The notes beneath the pieces were generated by a model that did not search any database, had not been told where the DNA came from, and saw only the letters and a program-made list of their open reading frames with translations. Source: Candidatus Kapaibacterium sp. (lineage in GTDB: Bacteria > Bacteroidota > Ignavibacteria > Kapaibacteriales > UBA2268). From it: a stretch of DNA of 64,000 nt. Where the stretch lies: positions 1 to 64,000 of the forward strand of contig JAMLHE010000007.1 of the NCBI GenBank assembly GCA_023957315.1. Reading direction: 5' to 3'. The position numbers were made by a program, and so were the translations under genes. Positions within the stretch are counted from its first letter, which is position 1. Each line of letters starts with the position of its first letter. Positions 45,445 through 54,002 of the stretch are shown in pieces.

Positions 45445-46905
45445 TTGAAATTGGAACACTCGATAAAAGAACTGAATGCGAGCGAACAAGAGATTACTGT
45501 AACCTTGAGCGGCGACTATTTGCGTCCTGAATACGAAAAGGCTTACAGGAAAGTTCAACCCGATATTCAACATGGGGGTTTTCGCAAAGGAAAAGTGCCC
45601 ATAAATTTAATCAAACAGCTTTACGGCAAATCTATCGAAGCCGAAGCTGAACAAGACATTATTTCGGATGCTTTTGCTAAGATTGCCACCGATAACAAAA
45701 TTCATGTGGTCGGTCAACCTCACTTGCATGATGTCAAGCATGAAAATGGGAATTTGACTTTTATCGTTCATTACGAAGTTATTCCTCAAATTACCCTAAA
45801 CGAATACAAGGGGTTGGTGATTGACGAGCCTGTTCATACTGTCAATGATGAGGAAGTTGACAATTATGTCAAAAATCTTTGCGTCCAAAATGCTAGCTTC
45901 GAAAATACTGAGCAAGTTGTAGATTACGACCATGTGGTTGGAATCAAACTCACCGAAATGGACGAGCAATCGGGATTGCCATTGATTGGCGCCAAAACCG
46001 AAGAAATGCACGTTTATTTGAATGATAAGCAGTTAGCAGACTCGCTCAAACAATCATTGCTCAACACTAAAAGCGGCGATACTTTCACTTATATTCATGA
46101 AATTCCAAATCAGGGCACCAAAAAGTTCCAAGTTACGGTAAATGAAGTTCAAAAAGTTGTACCCGCCGAATTCACTGACGAATTCGTTGTAGAAATTTCC
46201 AAGGGTAAGTATTCCAATGTTGCAGATTTCCGTGAAGAAGTCGGATTTATGCTTCAAGATGATTGGGACAAACGTAGTCGCAGCGAGATGGAAAACAATC
46301 TCATAAACAAAATTGTCGAACTCAACCTCGAGTTCCCATTGCCACAATCCATAGTGAATTTGGCAGCAATTGATTATTATCGCGATATGGTCAAACAATA
46401 CGACCCCAAGGCGAAAGTTGACAAAATTGACACATTGCCTGACCAACTAAAAGAGCATATCACTCCAATTGCAGAGCGTCTTGTCAGATGGGAGTTAATA
46501 CGCACTAAAATTATCGAACTCGAAGACTTGAAAGTCGAAGACCACGACATCGAGGAATTCATACAAAAGAATGCCGAAAAGGCAGGATTAGAATCGGACA
46601 AATTAAGACATCAATTATTACATGATGAAAGATTTACTAACACTATTTTGGTTAAAAAGACAATGGATTTATTATTAGACTTTTCAGTGACGAACGAAGT
46701 CCCGTTCGGCAGTGGTGAAAATGACTATGACCCACTTGCGATGGGCGGAATTGATGATTTCGACGATGAAATCGATGATGATGAATTCGATGATGATATT
46801 GACTTCGACGAAGACGATATCTTAGACCCCGACTTGATTGACGATGAATTAATGAACGAGGATTTTGACGACGAAGACGACGACGACGAAGAAGAAGACA
46901 AATAA
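45445..46905 (+). CDS. tig: trigger factor with Asp-rich tail
   Basis: A 486-residue ribosome-associated chaperone and prolyl isomerase. The ribosome-docking GGFRKGKVP motif lies near residues 34-42, followed by the central domain and C-terminal arms. The last roughly 55 residues are almost purely Asp, Glu, Ile and Phe (for example DDFDDEIDDDEFDDD), an unusual acidic tail. It starts at a TTG with AGGA upstream; no ATG fits. It precedes clpP and clpX as in many bacteria, with a terminator between. Confidence 0.93.
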   Translation: MKLEHSIKELNASEQEITVTLSGDYLRPEYEKAYRKVQPDIQHGGFRKGKVPINLIKQLYGKSIEAEAEQDIISDAFAKIATDNKIHVVGQPHLHDVKHENGNLTFIVHYEVIPQITLNEYKGLVIDEPVHTVNDEEVDNYVKNLCVQNASFENTEQVVDYDHVVGIKLTEMDEQSGLPLIGAKTEEMHVYLNDKQLADSLKQSLLNTKSGDTFTYIHEIPNQGTKKFQVTVNEVQKVVPAEFTDEFVVEISKGKYSNVADFREEVGFMLQDDWDKRSRSEMENNLINKIVELNLEFPLPQSIVNLAAIDYYRDMVKQYDPKAKVDKIDTLPDQLKEHITPIAERLVRWELIRTKIIELEDLKVEDHDIEEFIQKNAEKAGLESDKLRHQLLHDERFTNTILVKKTMDLLLDFSVTNEVPFGSGENDYDPLAMGGIDDFDDEIDDDEFDDDIDFDEDDILDPDLIDDELMNEDFDDEDDDDEEEDK

Positions 46906-46950
46906 TTCATTTGTTTGACCCCAATTTCAAAACTGATGATTTTAAATTAA

Positions 46951-46988
46951 TGCCTATCTGAATTCGTTTATAGATAGGCATATTTTTA
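46951..46988 (+). terminator. intrinsic terminator after tig
   Basis: TGCCTATCT (46951-46959) pairs with AGATAGGCA (46972-46980), followed by TATTTTTA. It lies between tig and clpP, 20 bases before the clpP start. Confidence 0.8.
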
Positions 46989-47008
46989 AATTTTAGGAAA
47001 GATTCTGA

Positions 47009-47632
47009 ATGAACAACCAATTAATACCGATAGTAATCGAACAAACAAGCAGGGGAGAGAGGTCCTTTGATATTTATTCACGTTTGCTGAAAGAGAGAAT
47101 CATTTTTATTGGGCAACCAATTGATGATTATATGGCAAACTTAGTAATTGCACAATTGCTATTCTTATCGAGCGAAGACCCCAAAAAAGACATAAATTTG
47201 TACATCAATTCCCCGGGCGGAAGCGTTACTTCCGGTTTGGCTATTTACGATACAATGCAATTTGTCAAACCCGATATAAGCACCATTTGCATGGGTATGG
47301 GAGCCTCGATGGCTCAAGTATTGTTGTGTGCAGGAGCAAAAGGCAAACGTTATGCATTGCCAAATGCGAGAATTTTATTGCACCAACCATCAGGTGGAAC
47401 ACAAGGGCAATCCACAGACATAGAAATTTATTCGAGAGAAATCATTCGAATGAGAGACAGTCTATATCAAATTATTGCCAAACACACAGGCAAAGATGTA
47501 GAACAAATCAAAATTGATGCGGACAGAGACAAATATATGTCCTCACGCGATGCCGTTGAATATGGAATCATTGACTCAATTTTGGAAACAATTCCCGATT
47601 CCCCCAATGCTAAACCTGAAGAATCGAAGTAA
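47009..47632 (+). CDS. clpP: ATP-dependent Clp protease proteolytic subunit
   Basis: A 207-residue serine protease subunit forming the double heptamer. The catalytic Ser is in [11 protein letters not shown], the His in LLHQPSGG, and the Asp lies in the C-terminal third. It works with ClpX, whose gene follows 5 bases later. Length is normal. Confidence 0.97.
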   Translation: MNNQLIPIVIEQTSRGERSFDIYSRLLKERIIFIGQPIDDYMANLVIAQLLFLSSEDPKKDINLYINSPGGSVTSGLAIYDTMQFVKPDISTICMGMGASMAQVLLCAGAKGKRYALPNARILLHQPSGGTQGQSTDIEIYSREIIRMRDSLYQIIAKHTGKDVEQIKIDADRDKYMSSRDAVEYGIIDSILETIPDSPNAKPEESK

Positions 47633-47637
47633 TTGTA

Positions 47638-48885
47638 ATGAAAACTAAAGAAAATGTAAAATGTTCCTTTTGTGGCAGAAATGCCAAGGACGTCACCGGA
47701 CTAATCGAAGGACCGGAAAAAGTCTTTATTTGTGATTTTTGTGTTGATAGTGCCGTTGATATTTTGCGACATAATAAAGTTAGTTCGCTCGAATTGCAAG
47801 ACCGCCACGAAATTCCCAAGCCGTCAGAAATAAAATCATATTTAGACGAATATGTAATCGGTCAAGATTACGCCAAGCGAGTGCTAAGTGTCGCTGTCTA
47901 TAATCATTACAAGCGAATTCGCTCCAACGAAGCACGTTCCGGCAAAAACGATATCGAACTCGAAAAAAGCAATATTTTGTTTATAGGACCAACCGGTACA
48001 GGGAAGACTTTAATGGCAAAAACTCTTGCCAAATTTTTGAAAGTACCATTTGCGATTGCCGATGCAACTACGATTACGGAAGCGGGATACGTTGGCGATG
48101 ATGTTGAAACAGTCTTGCTCAATTTGCTCCAACATGCTAACTACAATGTAGAAGCCGCCCAACGCGGAATAATTTACATTGACGAAATTGACAAAATCGG
48201 TCGCAAAAGCGAATCTTCGTCAATCACTCGCGATGTTTCCGGCGAAGGCGTCCAACAAGCATTGCTGAAAATTCTCGAAGGCACTCGCTCGGGAGTTCCG
48301 CCCAAAGGTGGGCGAAAACATCCCGAACAACCTTTGATTTATATTGATACAACCAACATTCTCTTCATTTGCGGTGGTGCATTTGAAGGAATGGAAAAAG
48401 TGATAGCGACACGGCTGAAAAACAGCACAATCGGATTTACTGCTGAATCGGGCGAAACGGTCGAAGAAAATTTGGGATTACTCAAACATGCAGAACCGCA
48501 AGATTTGCTCAAATTCGGCTTTATACCCGAAATTATTGGCAGATTGCCCGTGCTCGCAGCGCTCGAAGAACTGACAGATTCGGCTTTGCTCGATATTTTG
48601 ACACGTCCGAAAAATGCGATTATCAAGCAATTCGAAAAACTCTTTTCTCTCGAAAATGTAGAAGTCGAATTCACAAGCGATGCTTTAGAAGCCATCGTAG
48701 CGAAAGCAAAGTTACGCAAAACGGGTGCTCGCGCCCTTCGCTCAATCGTCGAAGAATCAATGTTGAATGTTATGTACGAAGTTCCGGACAAGAAAAATCT
48801 CCATAAAGTGATTATTGCTAAGGAAGTCTTCTCCGAAAACGCAGAACCGCAATATATTTACAAAAAAAATAAGCAAACTGCATAA
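47638..48885 (+). CDS. clpX: Clp protease ATPase subunit ClpX
   Basis: A 415-residue AAA+ unfoldase. The N-terminal zinc-binding domain has CSFCGR and CDFCV. Walker A is GPTGTGKT, Walker [14 protein letters not shown], and the [13 protein letters not shown] pore/loop region is intact. It feeds proteins to ClpP. It is co-transcribed with clpP. Confidence 0.97.
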   Translation: MKTKENVKCSFCGRNAKDVTGLIEGPEKVFICDFCVDSAVDILRHNKVSSLELQDRHEIPKPSEIKSYLDEYVIGQDYAKRVLSVAVYNHYKRIRSNEARSGKNDIELEKSNILFIGPTGTGKTLMAKTLAKFLKVPFAIADATTITEAGYVGDDVETVLLNLLQHANYNVEAAQRGIIYIDEIDKIGRKSESSSITRDVSGEGVQQALLKILEGTRSGVPPKGGRKHPEQPLIYIDTTNILFICGGAFEGMEKVIATRLKNSTIGFTAESGETVEENLGLLKHAEPQDLLKFGFIPEIIGRLPVLAALEELTDSALLDILTRPKNAIIKQFEKLFSLENVEVEFTSDALEAIVAKAKLRKTGARALRSIVEESMLNVMYEVPDKKNLHKVIIAKEVFSENAEPQYIYKKNKQTA

Positions 48886-48901
48886 TTTTTTGCAAATTTT
48901 G

Positions 48902-48932
48902 TTTGCACTAACAAATTTAACTCGTATATTTG
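48902..48932 (+). promoter_or_regulatory. rplU-rpmA promoter
   Basis: TTTG (48902-48905), 19 bases, then TATATTTG (48925-48932): a full match to the Bacteroidota -33/-7 consensus. It lies 38 bases before rplU. Confidence 0.72.
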
Positions 48933-48969
48933 TAGTTCTATTAAGTAAAAAAATTGGAAATAATTTAAA

Positions 48970-49278
48970 ATGACTGCAGTAGTTGAAATAGCAGGTGTAC
49001 AATTTACGGTACATCAAAACGATATGCTCAATGTTCCATTGCTTCCGGGCGAGCCGGGCAACACAGTGAGCTTCGACAATATTCTATTTGCTGAAAAAGA
49101 CGGTGCTACTCAAATTGGTACTCCATACCTCGAAGGCAACGTACAAGCAAAGATTATTGAGCACGGCAAAGGCGACAAAGTTCTTGTATTCCACAAGCAC
49201 CGCCGCAAAGGATACCGTAAACTAAACGGACACCGTGCCAAATATACTCAAATTGAAATTACAAATATCAACATTTAA
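48970..49278 (+). CDS. rplU: 50S ribosomal protein L21
   Basis: A 102-residue ribosomal protein binding 23S rRNA. The family C-terminal motif HKHRRKGYRKLNGHR is present. It is followed 14 bases later by rpmA, the usual order. The N-terminus AVVEIAGVQFTV replaces the more common AIIKTGGKQY. Confidence 0.95.
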   Translation: MTAVVEIAGVQFTVHQNDMLNVPLLPGEPGNTVSFDNILFAEKDGATQIGTPYLEGNVQAKIIEHGKGDKVLVFHKHRRKGYRKLNGHRAKYTQIEITNINI

Positions 49279-49292
49279 TTAAGGCTTAGACA

Positions 49293-49550
49293 ATGGCACA
49301 TAAGAAAGGTATGGGCTCGACCAAAAACGGTCGAGATTCGCAATCCAAGCGTCGTGGTGTAAAGAAATTCGGTGGCGAAAGTGTTGTCGCAGGCAATATC
49401 ATTATCCGCCAAGTAGGCACTAATATCCATCCCGGCGATAACGTCGGAATGGGCAGAGATTATACTATCTTTGCATTGATTGACGGCAAAGTCGAATTCC
49501 AAAGAAAAGACAGAGATCGCAAGAAAGTTTCGGTATATCCGTCTAACTAA
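49293..49550 (+). CDS. rpmA: 50S ribosomal protein L27
   Basis: An 85-residue ribosomal protein whose N-terminal tail reaches the peptidyl transferase centre. Signature: [19 protein letters not shown] and [18 protein letters not shown]. It starts directly with MAHKKG, without the cleavable N-terminal extension of some Firmicutes. It closes the rplU operon before an intrinsic terminator. Confidence 0.97.
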   Translation: MAHKKGMGSTKNGRDSQSKRRGVKKFGGESVVAGNIIIRQVGTNIHPGDNVGMGRDYTIFALIDGKVEFQRKDRDRKKVSVYPSN

Positions 49551-49591
49551 TTGTATTAATAACATAATGGTGTTCATCACCACTTGCAATT

Positions 49592-49632
49592 GGGCTTGAC
49601 AGAACTTCGCGTTCCGTCAAGCCCTTGTTTTA
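49592..49632 (+). terminator. intrinsic terminator after rpmA
   Basis: GGGCTTGAC (49592-49600) pairs with GTCAAGCCC (49616-49624). An inner 4-bp stem (49602-49605 with 49611-49614) closes a short loop, and TTGTTTTA follows. Confidence 0.85.
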
Positions 49633-49677
49633 TAGCATCAGACCACTTGCTTTAACCACCACGCCACCCCATTGTCC

Positions 49678-49744
49678 AACATAGCCCACGGTTTCAACCG
49701 TGGGAAGAATGAACGAAAACATAGCCCACGGTTTCAACCGTGGG
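49678..49744. repeat. two direct copies of a GCCCACGGTT palindrome
   Basis: Two 27-base direct copies with 40-base period (49678-49704 and 49718-49744), each containing a 9-bp-arm palindrome CCCACGGTT-TC-AACCGTGGG (49685-49704 and 49725-49744). The same core recurs at 52771. REP-like extragenic palindromes. Confidence 0.85.
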
Positions 49745-49756
49745 AGAGAATGCAAC

Positions 49757-50347
49757 TTATTTATCATTAATTAAGTTCTTACGCATACGCATCTCGTTTT
49801 GAAGAGAATCAAGCCTATTTATATAGTCGTAATCAGTCCACTCACCTCTCTGGTGGAGATCATTCATATAATCAGTCATCTCGCCTTCGTATAAATAAAA
49901 ATCAAACTTATAGTTATTTAAAATGTCGACAAAAACTTCTTCGAAATCTTCATTATCACGATCAGTATAATATTTACATTCTAAATTCCATTTCTCTTTA
50001 AAACATACTGTTAAGAAATAGTGTTTATTTACATCTGCTAAAATATGAATACCCAGAACTCTCCAACCATCATTTTCAATCACACGCCCAATATAAATAA
50101 AATCATTTTCTTTAGATTTAAGAGTTTCATACAAATTATGCTCAAACAATTCAACACCCATAAACTTTTTTGCCTTCTTCAATCCAAATGAAGTAATATA
50201 AATGTTGTCAGTTTGACTCGGATTGCCCAAAAATTCGCAGGGATTTTTGAATTCCGGAAACTTGAAATCCTCATCAAGTTGAACATCATTTTGACAAATT
50301 GCAACGCTAAGGAAAGCGCACAATAAAAACAGAATCATAAGTTTCAT
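49757..50347 (-). CDS. small exported protein, unknown
   Basis: A 196-residue protein with a signal peptide (residues 1-18, ending AICQ). The mature part is acidic with many aromatic residues and several Cys (including residues around 37, 127 and 133), which could form disulfides. No family recognised. It is preceded by a 190-base leader containing a hairpin (50425-50442) and a promoter-like element shared with the 1567-2043 gene. Confidence 0.55.
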   Translation of the reverse strand: MKLMILFLLCAFLSVAICQNDVQLDEDFKFPEFKNPCEFLGNPSQTDNIYITSFGLKKAKKFMGVELFEHNLYETLKSKENDFIYIGRVIENDGWRVLGIHILADVNKHYFLTVCFKEKWNLECKYYTDRDNEDFEEVFVDILNNYKFDFYLYEGEMTDYMNDLHQRGEWTDYDYINRLDSLQNEMRMRKNLINDK

Positions 50348-50424
50348 ATCATTTTCTCCGCAAAAGGTTCATTATGTCTCATCCTAAAATCCTGAAATAA
50401 GTTGACAGCTGAAAAGTCTCGTTA

Positions 50425-50442
50425 CCCCTCTTGATAGAGGGG
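50425..50442. repeat. 7-bp hairpin in the leader region
   Basis: CCCCTCT (50425-50431) pairs with AGAGGGG (50436-50442) around TGAT. It lies between the promoter-like element at 50510-50537 and the exported-protein start; no T-run follows on the minus strand. Confidence 0.5.
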
Positions 50443-50509
50443 GAACAGCTTTTGCGATTCATTCTACTTCATCCCGGTATTTCATGTTTACTTTGAAAAC
50501 TTTTTTTCA

Positions 50510-50537
50510 CAAACATATAAAAAACGAATAGCACAAA
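50510..50537 (-). promoter_or_regulatory. promoter-like element, copy B
   Basis: The minus strand reads TTTG, 16 bases, then TATGTTTG, with the spacer containing TGCTATTCG. It is nearly identical to the element at 2098-2128. It lies just past the stop of the C39-peptidase lipoprotein gene and would drive the 49757-50347 gene. Confidence 0.45.
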
Positions 50538-50540
50538 TTC

Positions 50541-52667
50541 TTACTTTATACTTATATACATTTGCGATTCGCTGTTGCATTGGTAGCTCAGCAAATCAAC
50601 GGAGCAGCCATCCACTGCTTCAGGTGTGTATTTGTATCGCGTATCAATTATGTATTTGCAAACATCGGATTCGTATCTCCATAGCATCAGTTGAGAGCCG
50701 ACTTTGTCCGCATCGCCGATTTCGATATCGCGCATTTCCATATTAACTTTAGCTGTTCCTTGCAAAGCATTATCATATAGCACTTCGGTTATCATTTCGA
50801 TAGACAGATACTTGATGTACTTCGGATTGACTTCACTGTCGTATTCCAGAACTACATTGCGAGTTATCCTATATGATGATGTATTATCTTGGCTTGTTCC
50901 GGTGTATTTTTTTCCAACTCCGTTGAGCATCATTTTCTGTGCTCCCACAGAAATGTTGCCTTCGGCTTCTGAACTGTTGTCGGGACAAGTTGTGAGGTGA
51001 TTGCCCGATACTGTAATCATGCTGATGAATTCAATTTGTTTCTTGGGAGCAAGTTTGAATCTGATAGTATATCCGTCGAGATAATTTCCGCCATCCCACA
51101 ATGCGAATTTCATCATTACATCGAGTTCCTTTTTATTGTCCACTAATTCCGATAGTGGGATTTCGGCTTCGACGTATTGAGTACCCGAGTTACACGATTT
51201 CATTGTACTCGCTTCGAATATCAGCCCTCCGGCTTCGTAATCATAAGCACGAACATCCAGATGAAGGCTTTTCGATGATTTTGTAGCATTGTAAACAGGC
51301 AATCTCAGTTTCATGCTTGTTGCCGAATCCGGTATTACTTCCACTTTCACATTACCTAAGTTGTAAATCCATACGTAAGCTTGGCTAACGCTGTTGTCGT
51401 ATCGCATTTGCACCGGAAAATCAATAATCCTTCCGTCGGAAGGACGCTTGATTGGAACGATGAATGAAAGCTCGCCAAAATAGTCTTTGAGTGGCATTCC
51501 AAGCGTATAGAGAGCTCTTGTTGCAGGGACTGCCTGGTCTGCATAAAGTATTTGAAATGCTTCTGTTGCATATTTATCCTTGACAAGCCAATCATAATCA
51601 GCCTTTTTGTAAAATCCGTCAGTCGCTTGGTTTTGAGGATTGTGATAAATTAGTTTGACTGAAATTTTTGCTGCAGATACCAAGTCAACCTCGTACCCAA
51701 CTACGAGTATGACGTGTGCTCCAACACCCGGGTAGCGTAAGTTCAGGATTACAGGAATGTTCTGGTCTAATTTGCGGCGAATTTCGCGCAAAAGATTTGT
51801 TTTAGAAACAAAAGATGATGCTTCGAATTTGACATCTGTCATACTTGTTAATTGAGTTGGTAATGTGCGGCTGAACGCCCATAATCCGAGACCTTCATCT
51901 AAGCTTGGGTGCCCCATACGCCTTACAAAATCAATAATTCTGATTTCTTTTTCGCGGTCATTCACAGGAGTGTAAGCTCTGCCAAGCATTGCTGCACAAG
52001 TTGCCCAGCAAGTATTGCCGGGTTGCTCGTAAAATGGCATTTCAATTGTTCGAGTGTCGGCTCCTTCAGCAAGTTCTTCGCGTCTGACCCAGCTGATATT
52101 GACACGCGAATATTTTCCGGCACCGCTTTGTAATTGTGGTGTGTCACCTTTTGCAGAACTTAAAATCGGATTGTCAGACGGTGCTGCAAAGATTGCTCTC
52201 AAAGTGCCACTTACTTGGTCATAAGTGAAAGCAATTTCTTCAGCATCTAATTCCACTTCCGAAGTTCCCGGAGAATAAATTATTACCGAAATATCTTCTG
52301 CAACAAGGTTTGACGGCAGTTGTTGTTCTAATTCAAATACCAAAGAAGCTTTCATTTTCGAAAAGTCAAACACAAGGTTATTTGGAGAATTAAAATACCG
52401 CTCTCCGCCGATTTGTGATATGCTGACACTTTGTTTTGCGGTACCGGTATTGTTAAGTCGCGTAACTTTGAACGATACTCCGGTGGCAAAGTCGAGTGAA
52501 ATATCGTTGTCATCGTATTCCTTAGTGATTTCGTTTAGTACAGTTTCATTTTCAACGAGCCCTGTCAAATTTTTGTCGGGGTCGGGTTGAGTAGTTTCGT
52601 CACATGCCATTGAGCATAGAAGTAAGAAAAGAGTAATAGAGACCAATAGAACCAAAGACTTTTTCAT
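50541..52667 (-). CDS. lipoprotein with C39-like cysteine peptidase domain
   Basis: A 708-residue lipoprotein (lipobox Cys22, CSMAC). Residues about 205-370 form a papain-like/C39-like domain. The Cys is in YEQPGNTCWATCAAML, the His in GVGAHVILVVGYE, and YHNPQ supplies the third residue. The N-terminal 190 residues and C-terminal 330 are beta-rich, probably adhesion or substrate-binding modules. Export to the periplasm or outer surface is predicted. Such peptidases process secreted peptides or proteins; the target is unknown. Confidence 0.75.
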   Translation of the reverse strand: MKKSLVLLVSITLFLLLCSMACDETTQPDPDKNLTGLVENETVLNEITKEYDDNDISLDFATGVSFKVTRLNNTGTAKQSVSISQIGGERYFNSPNNLVFDFSKMKASLVFELEQQLPSNLVAEDISVIIYSPGTSEVELDAEEIAFTYDQVSGTLRAIFAAPSDNPILSSAKGDTPQLQSGAGKYSRVNISWVRREELAEGADTRTIEMPFYEQPGNTCWATCAAMLGRAYTPVNDREKEIRIIDFVRRMGHPSLDEGLGLWAFSRTLPTQLTSMTDVKFEASSFVSKTNLLREIRRKLDQNIPVILNLRYPGVGAHVILVVGYEVDLVSAAKISVKLIYHNPQNQATDGFYKKADYDWLVKDKYATEAFQILYADQAVPATRALYTLGMPLKDYFGELSFIVPIKRPSDGRIIDFPVQMRYDNSVSQAYVWIYNLGNVKVEVIPDSATSMKLRLPVYNATKSSKSLHLDVRAYDYEAGGLIFEASTMKSCNSGTQYVEAEIPLSELVDNKKELDVMMKFALWDGGNYLDGYTIRFKLAPKKQIEFISMITVSGNHLTTCPDNSSEAEGNISVGAQKMMLNGVGKKYTGTSQDNTSSYRITRNVVLEYDSEVNPKYIKYLSIEMITEVLYDNALQGTAKVNMEMRDIEIGDADKVGSQLMLWRYESDVCKYIIDTRYKYTPEAVDGCSVDLLSYQCNSESQMYISIK

Positions 52668-52764
52668 TTTGACTCCTGATTGACTTATTTTTCAAATAAA
52701 TTAATTCACAAGTTCAACATTACGAAAAAATTAATTGATTTCCAAGAAAAAAATATTGGTTGAG

Positions 52765-52800
52765 AAACATCGCCCACGGTTGAAACCGTGGGCGATGTTT
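52765..52800. repeat. perfect 17-bp palindrome with the CCCACGGTT core
   Basis: Positions 52765-52781 and 52784-52800 are perfect inverted copies around GA. The core CCCACGGTT/AACCGTGGG is shared with the two copies near 49.7 kb. On the minus strand a T-rich stretch follows after about ten bases, so it could terminate the Mor-like operon. Confidence 0.85.
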
Positions 52801-52827
52801 GCCAAGGTATTTTAGGATTAAGAAGAC

Positions 52828-52871
52828 AAATCCCCCTGCTCGCAAGCTCACTCTTTGCCAAAGGGGGATTT
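52828..52871. repeat. AAATCCCCCT inverted repeat
   Basis: AAATCCCCCT (52828-52837) and its complement (52862-52871) flank a 24-base spacer. This form resembles small non-coding repeat elements seen in Bacteroidota intergenic DNA. No coding sequence lies between 52668 and 52887 apart from these repeats. Confidence 0.6.
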
Positions 52872-52887
52872 CTTGTTGTATTCAGTC

Positions 52888-53151
52888 CTACGCCTTCATT
52901 TCGGCGATTTTGTTTCGGAGGTATTGTTCGGAGACTCCGAGTTGGATGGCGGTGTATTTTAGGGGTTTGTCCTTGTTTTGATTGTAGAATCTGATTACAA
53001 ATCTGTCAAATTTGCTCATCTTTGGGATGTAGAATTGTGTTCCGCCCAAATGACGCAGTATTTGGCGCATTGCTTCTTCGCCACAAACATCTGCCAGCAG
53101 CTGCATGTCGGGCGTCACTTCGTCAATCGTGATTATATCATAAACATCCAT
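52888..53151 (-). CDS. Mor-family-like transcription activator
   Basis: An 87-residue protein resembling the phage Mu Mor/C activator domain: LADVCGEEAMRQILRHLGGTQFYIPK, followed by a C-terminal helix-turn-helix (TAIQLGVSEQYLRNKIAEM). The start was set at ATG 53151, which follows GAGGAGG; the longer frame from 53172 is possible. In phages Mor activates the middle promoter as a dimer. Here it overlaps the upstream small gene and lies divergent from a repressor pair. Confidence 0.65.
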   Translation of the reverse strand: MDVYDIITIDEVTPDMQLLADVCGEEAMRQILRHLGGTQFYIPKMSKFDRFVIRFYNQNKDKPLKYTAIQLGVSEQYLRNKIAEMKA

Positions 53152-53446
53152 AAAAATCCTCCTCTTCTTCAAAATTATTAGAATCTAACAAAAAATTGTC
53201 GTTACGTAAGATTGTGTTGTTTTCCATGTAGTCCTCGAATAGAAATATGAGGTCGTCGGCGTTGCTCGCTTCGATGAAGCCTTTCTCGGTCAGCAATTTG
53301 ACCATTTTCCCGAGAAAGTAAAGTGCGATTGCGTGCTCTAATTCAAGTTCATCGTTTTGCCGGGTGGATGCCGGACACACCAGCCGCACTAAGATAAGCC
53401 CGTCACTGACATCGAGTGAATCCGCGATTGAATGAGTATTTGACAT
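53138..53446 (-). CDS. small acidic protein, unknown
   Basis: A 102-residue acidic protein with a helical centre (ELEHAIALYFLGKMVKLLTEKGF) and an Asp/Glu/Asn-rich end. GGAG precedes the ATG. It overlaps the Mor-like start by 14 bases and is first in that minus-strand operon. The small size and partner suggest a regulatory or antirepressor-type partner, but no family is recognised. Confidence 0.55.
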   Translation of the reverse strand: MSNTHSIADSLDVSDGLILVRLVCPASTRQNDELELEHAIALYFLGKMVKLLTEKGFIEASNADDLIFLFEDYMENNTILRNDNFLLDSNNFEEEEDFYGCL

Positions 53447-53496
53447 AATTTACTCCAAAAATTTTGATATTTAAGAAAAATGCTTTATATTGCATA

Positions 53497-53509
53497 TGTA
53501 ATTATTACA
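53497..53509. promoter_or_regulatory. operator-like inverted repeat O1
   Basis: TGTAAT-T-ATTACA, a perfect 6-bp inverted repeat with one central base. A second overlapping repeat TTACA-N5-TGTAA covers 53505-53519. It lies between the divergent Mor-like and HTH genes, just upstream of the HTH gene. Confidence 0.6.
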
Positions 53510-53532
53510 CATTATGTAAATATTTTACGAAA

Positions 53533-53563
53533 CAAAAATATGTAGAATCTACACAATAAGCAA
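53533..53563 (-). promoter_or_regulatory. promoter of the Mor-like operon with operator O2 inside
   Basis: The minus strand reads TTG (53563-53561), 20 bases, then TATTTTTG (53540-53533). The spacer contains O2, TGTAGA-A-TCTACA (53541-53553), the same design as O1 44 bases away. A repressor bound at O2 would block this promoter. Confidence 0.6.
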
Positions 53564-53585
53564 GAAAAAAATTTAGAAAATATTT

Positions 53586-54002
53586 ATGAATGATTATAAT
53601 AATGAAGTAGGGCGCCGATTACGGCTTATACGCAATGTGTTCAACGAAGGCGGCAAATTGACTGCCGACCAGTTTGCTTTCTTGCTTGGCGAAACGCGCG
53701 ATAAAATCACGAATTATGAGCTTGGCAGGGCTTCGATTCCCATCAGATTACTCTATGAGCTGTATAATAGGGGCATCAATCCAATTTATCTCATCACCGG
53801 CGAAGGTTCCTGCTTTGCAACAAATAAAGCAGGTAAAGATTTTGCTGCTAAAATGCTCTATCGGCTCGAAAACGGCTATATCACTGACCGCAAAACGATT
53901 GCAATGTTAAGCGAATTTGTGGGCGATTTTGATAGCCTTAAATCTAAACAGCCCGTGCATGTTTATAAAGTCTCTGCCGGACGTTTGGAGAAGGATAAAT
54001 AG
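53586..54002 (+). CDS. HTH DNA-binding protein (CI/XRE-like)
   Basis: A 138-residue protein. Its first 75 residues form an XRE/CI-type helix-turn-helix: GRRLRLIRNVFNEGG, LTADQFAFLLGETRDKITNYELGRASIPIRLL, then NPIYLITGEG. It lacks the S24 peptidase domain that phage CI repressors carry in the same chain; the S24 domain is encoded by the next gene, which starts on the following base. O1 and O2 upstream are likely binding sites. Known from family: lysogeny-type repressor. Inferred: repression of the divergent Mor-like operon. Confidence 0.72.
   Translation: MNDYNNEVGRRLRLIRNVFNEGGKLTADQFAFLLGETRDKITNYELGRASIPIRLLYELYNRGINPIYLITGEGSCFATNKAGKDFAAKMLYRLENGYITDRKTIAMLSEFVGDFDSLKSKQPVHVYKVSAGRLEKDK

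Noticed and set aside
49678-49744. Possible CRISPR array
   Set aside because: Only two copies separated by 13 bases; the unit is a palindrome also found singly at 52771, and no cas gene is nearby.
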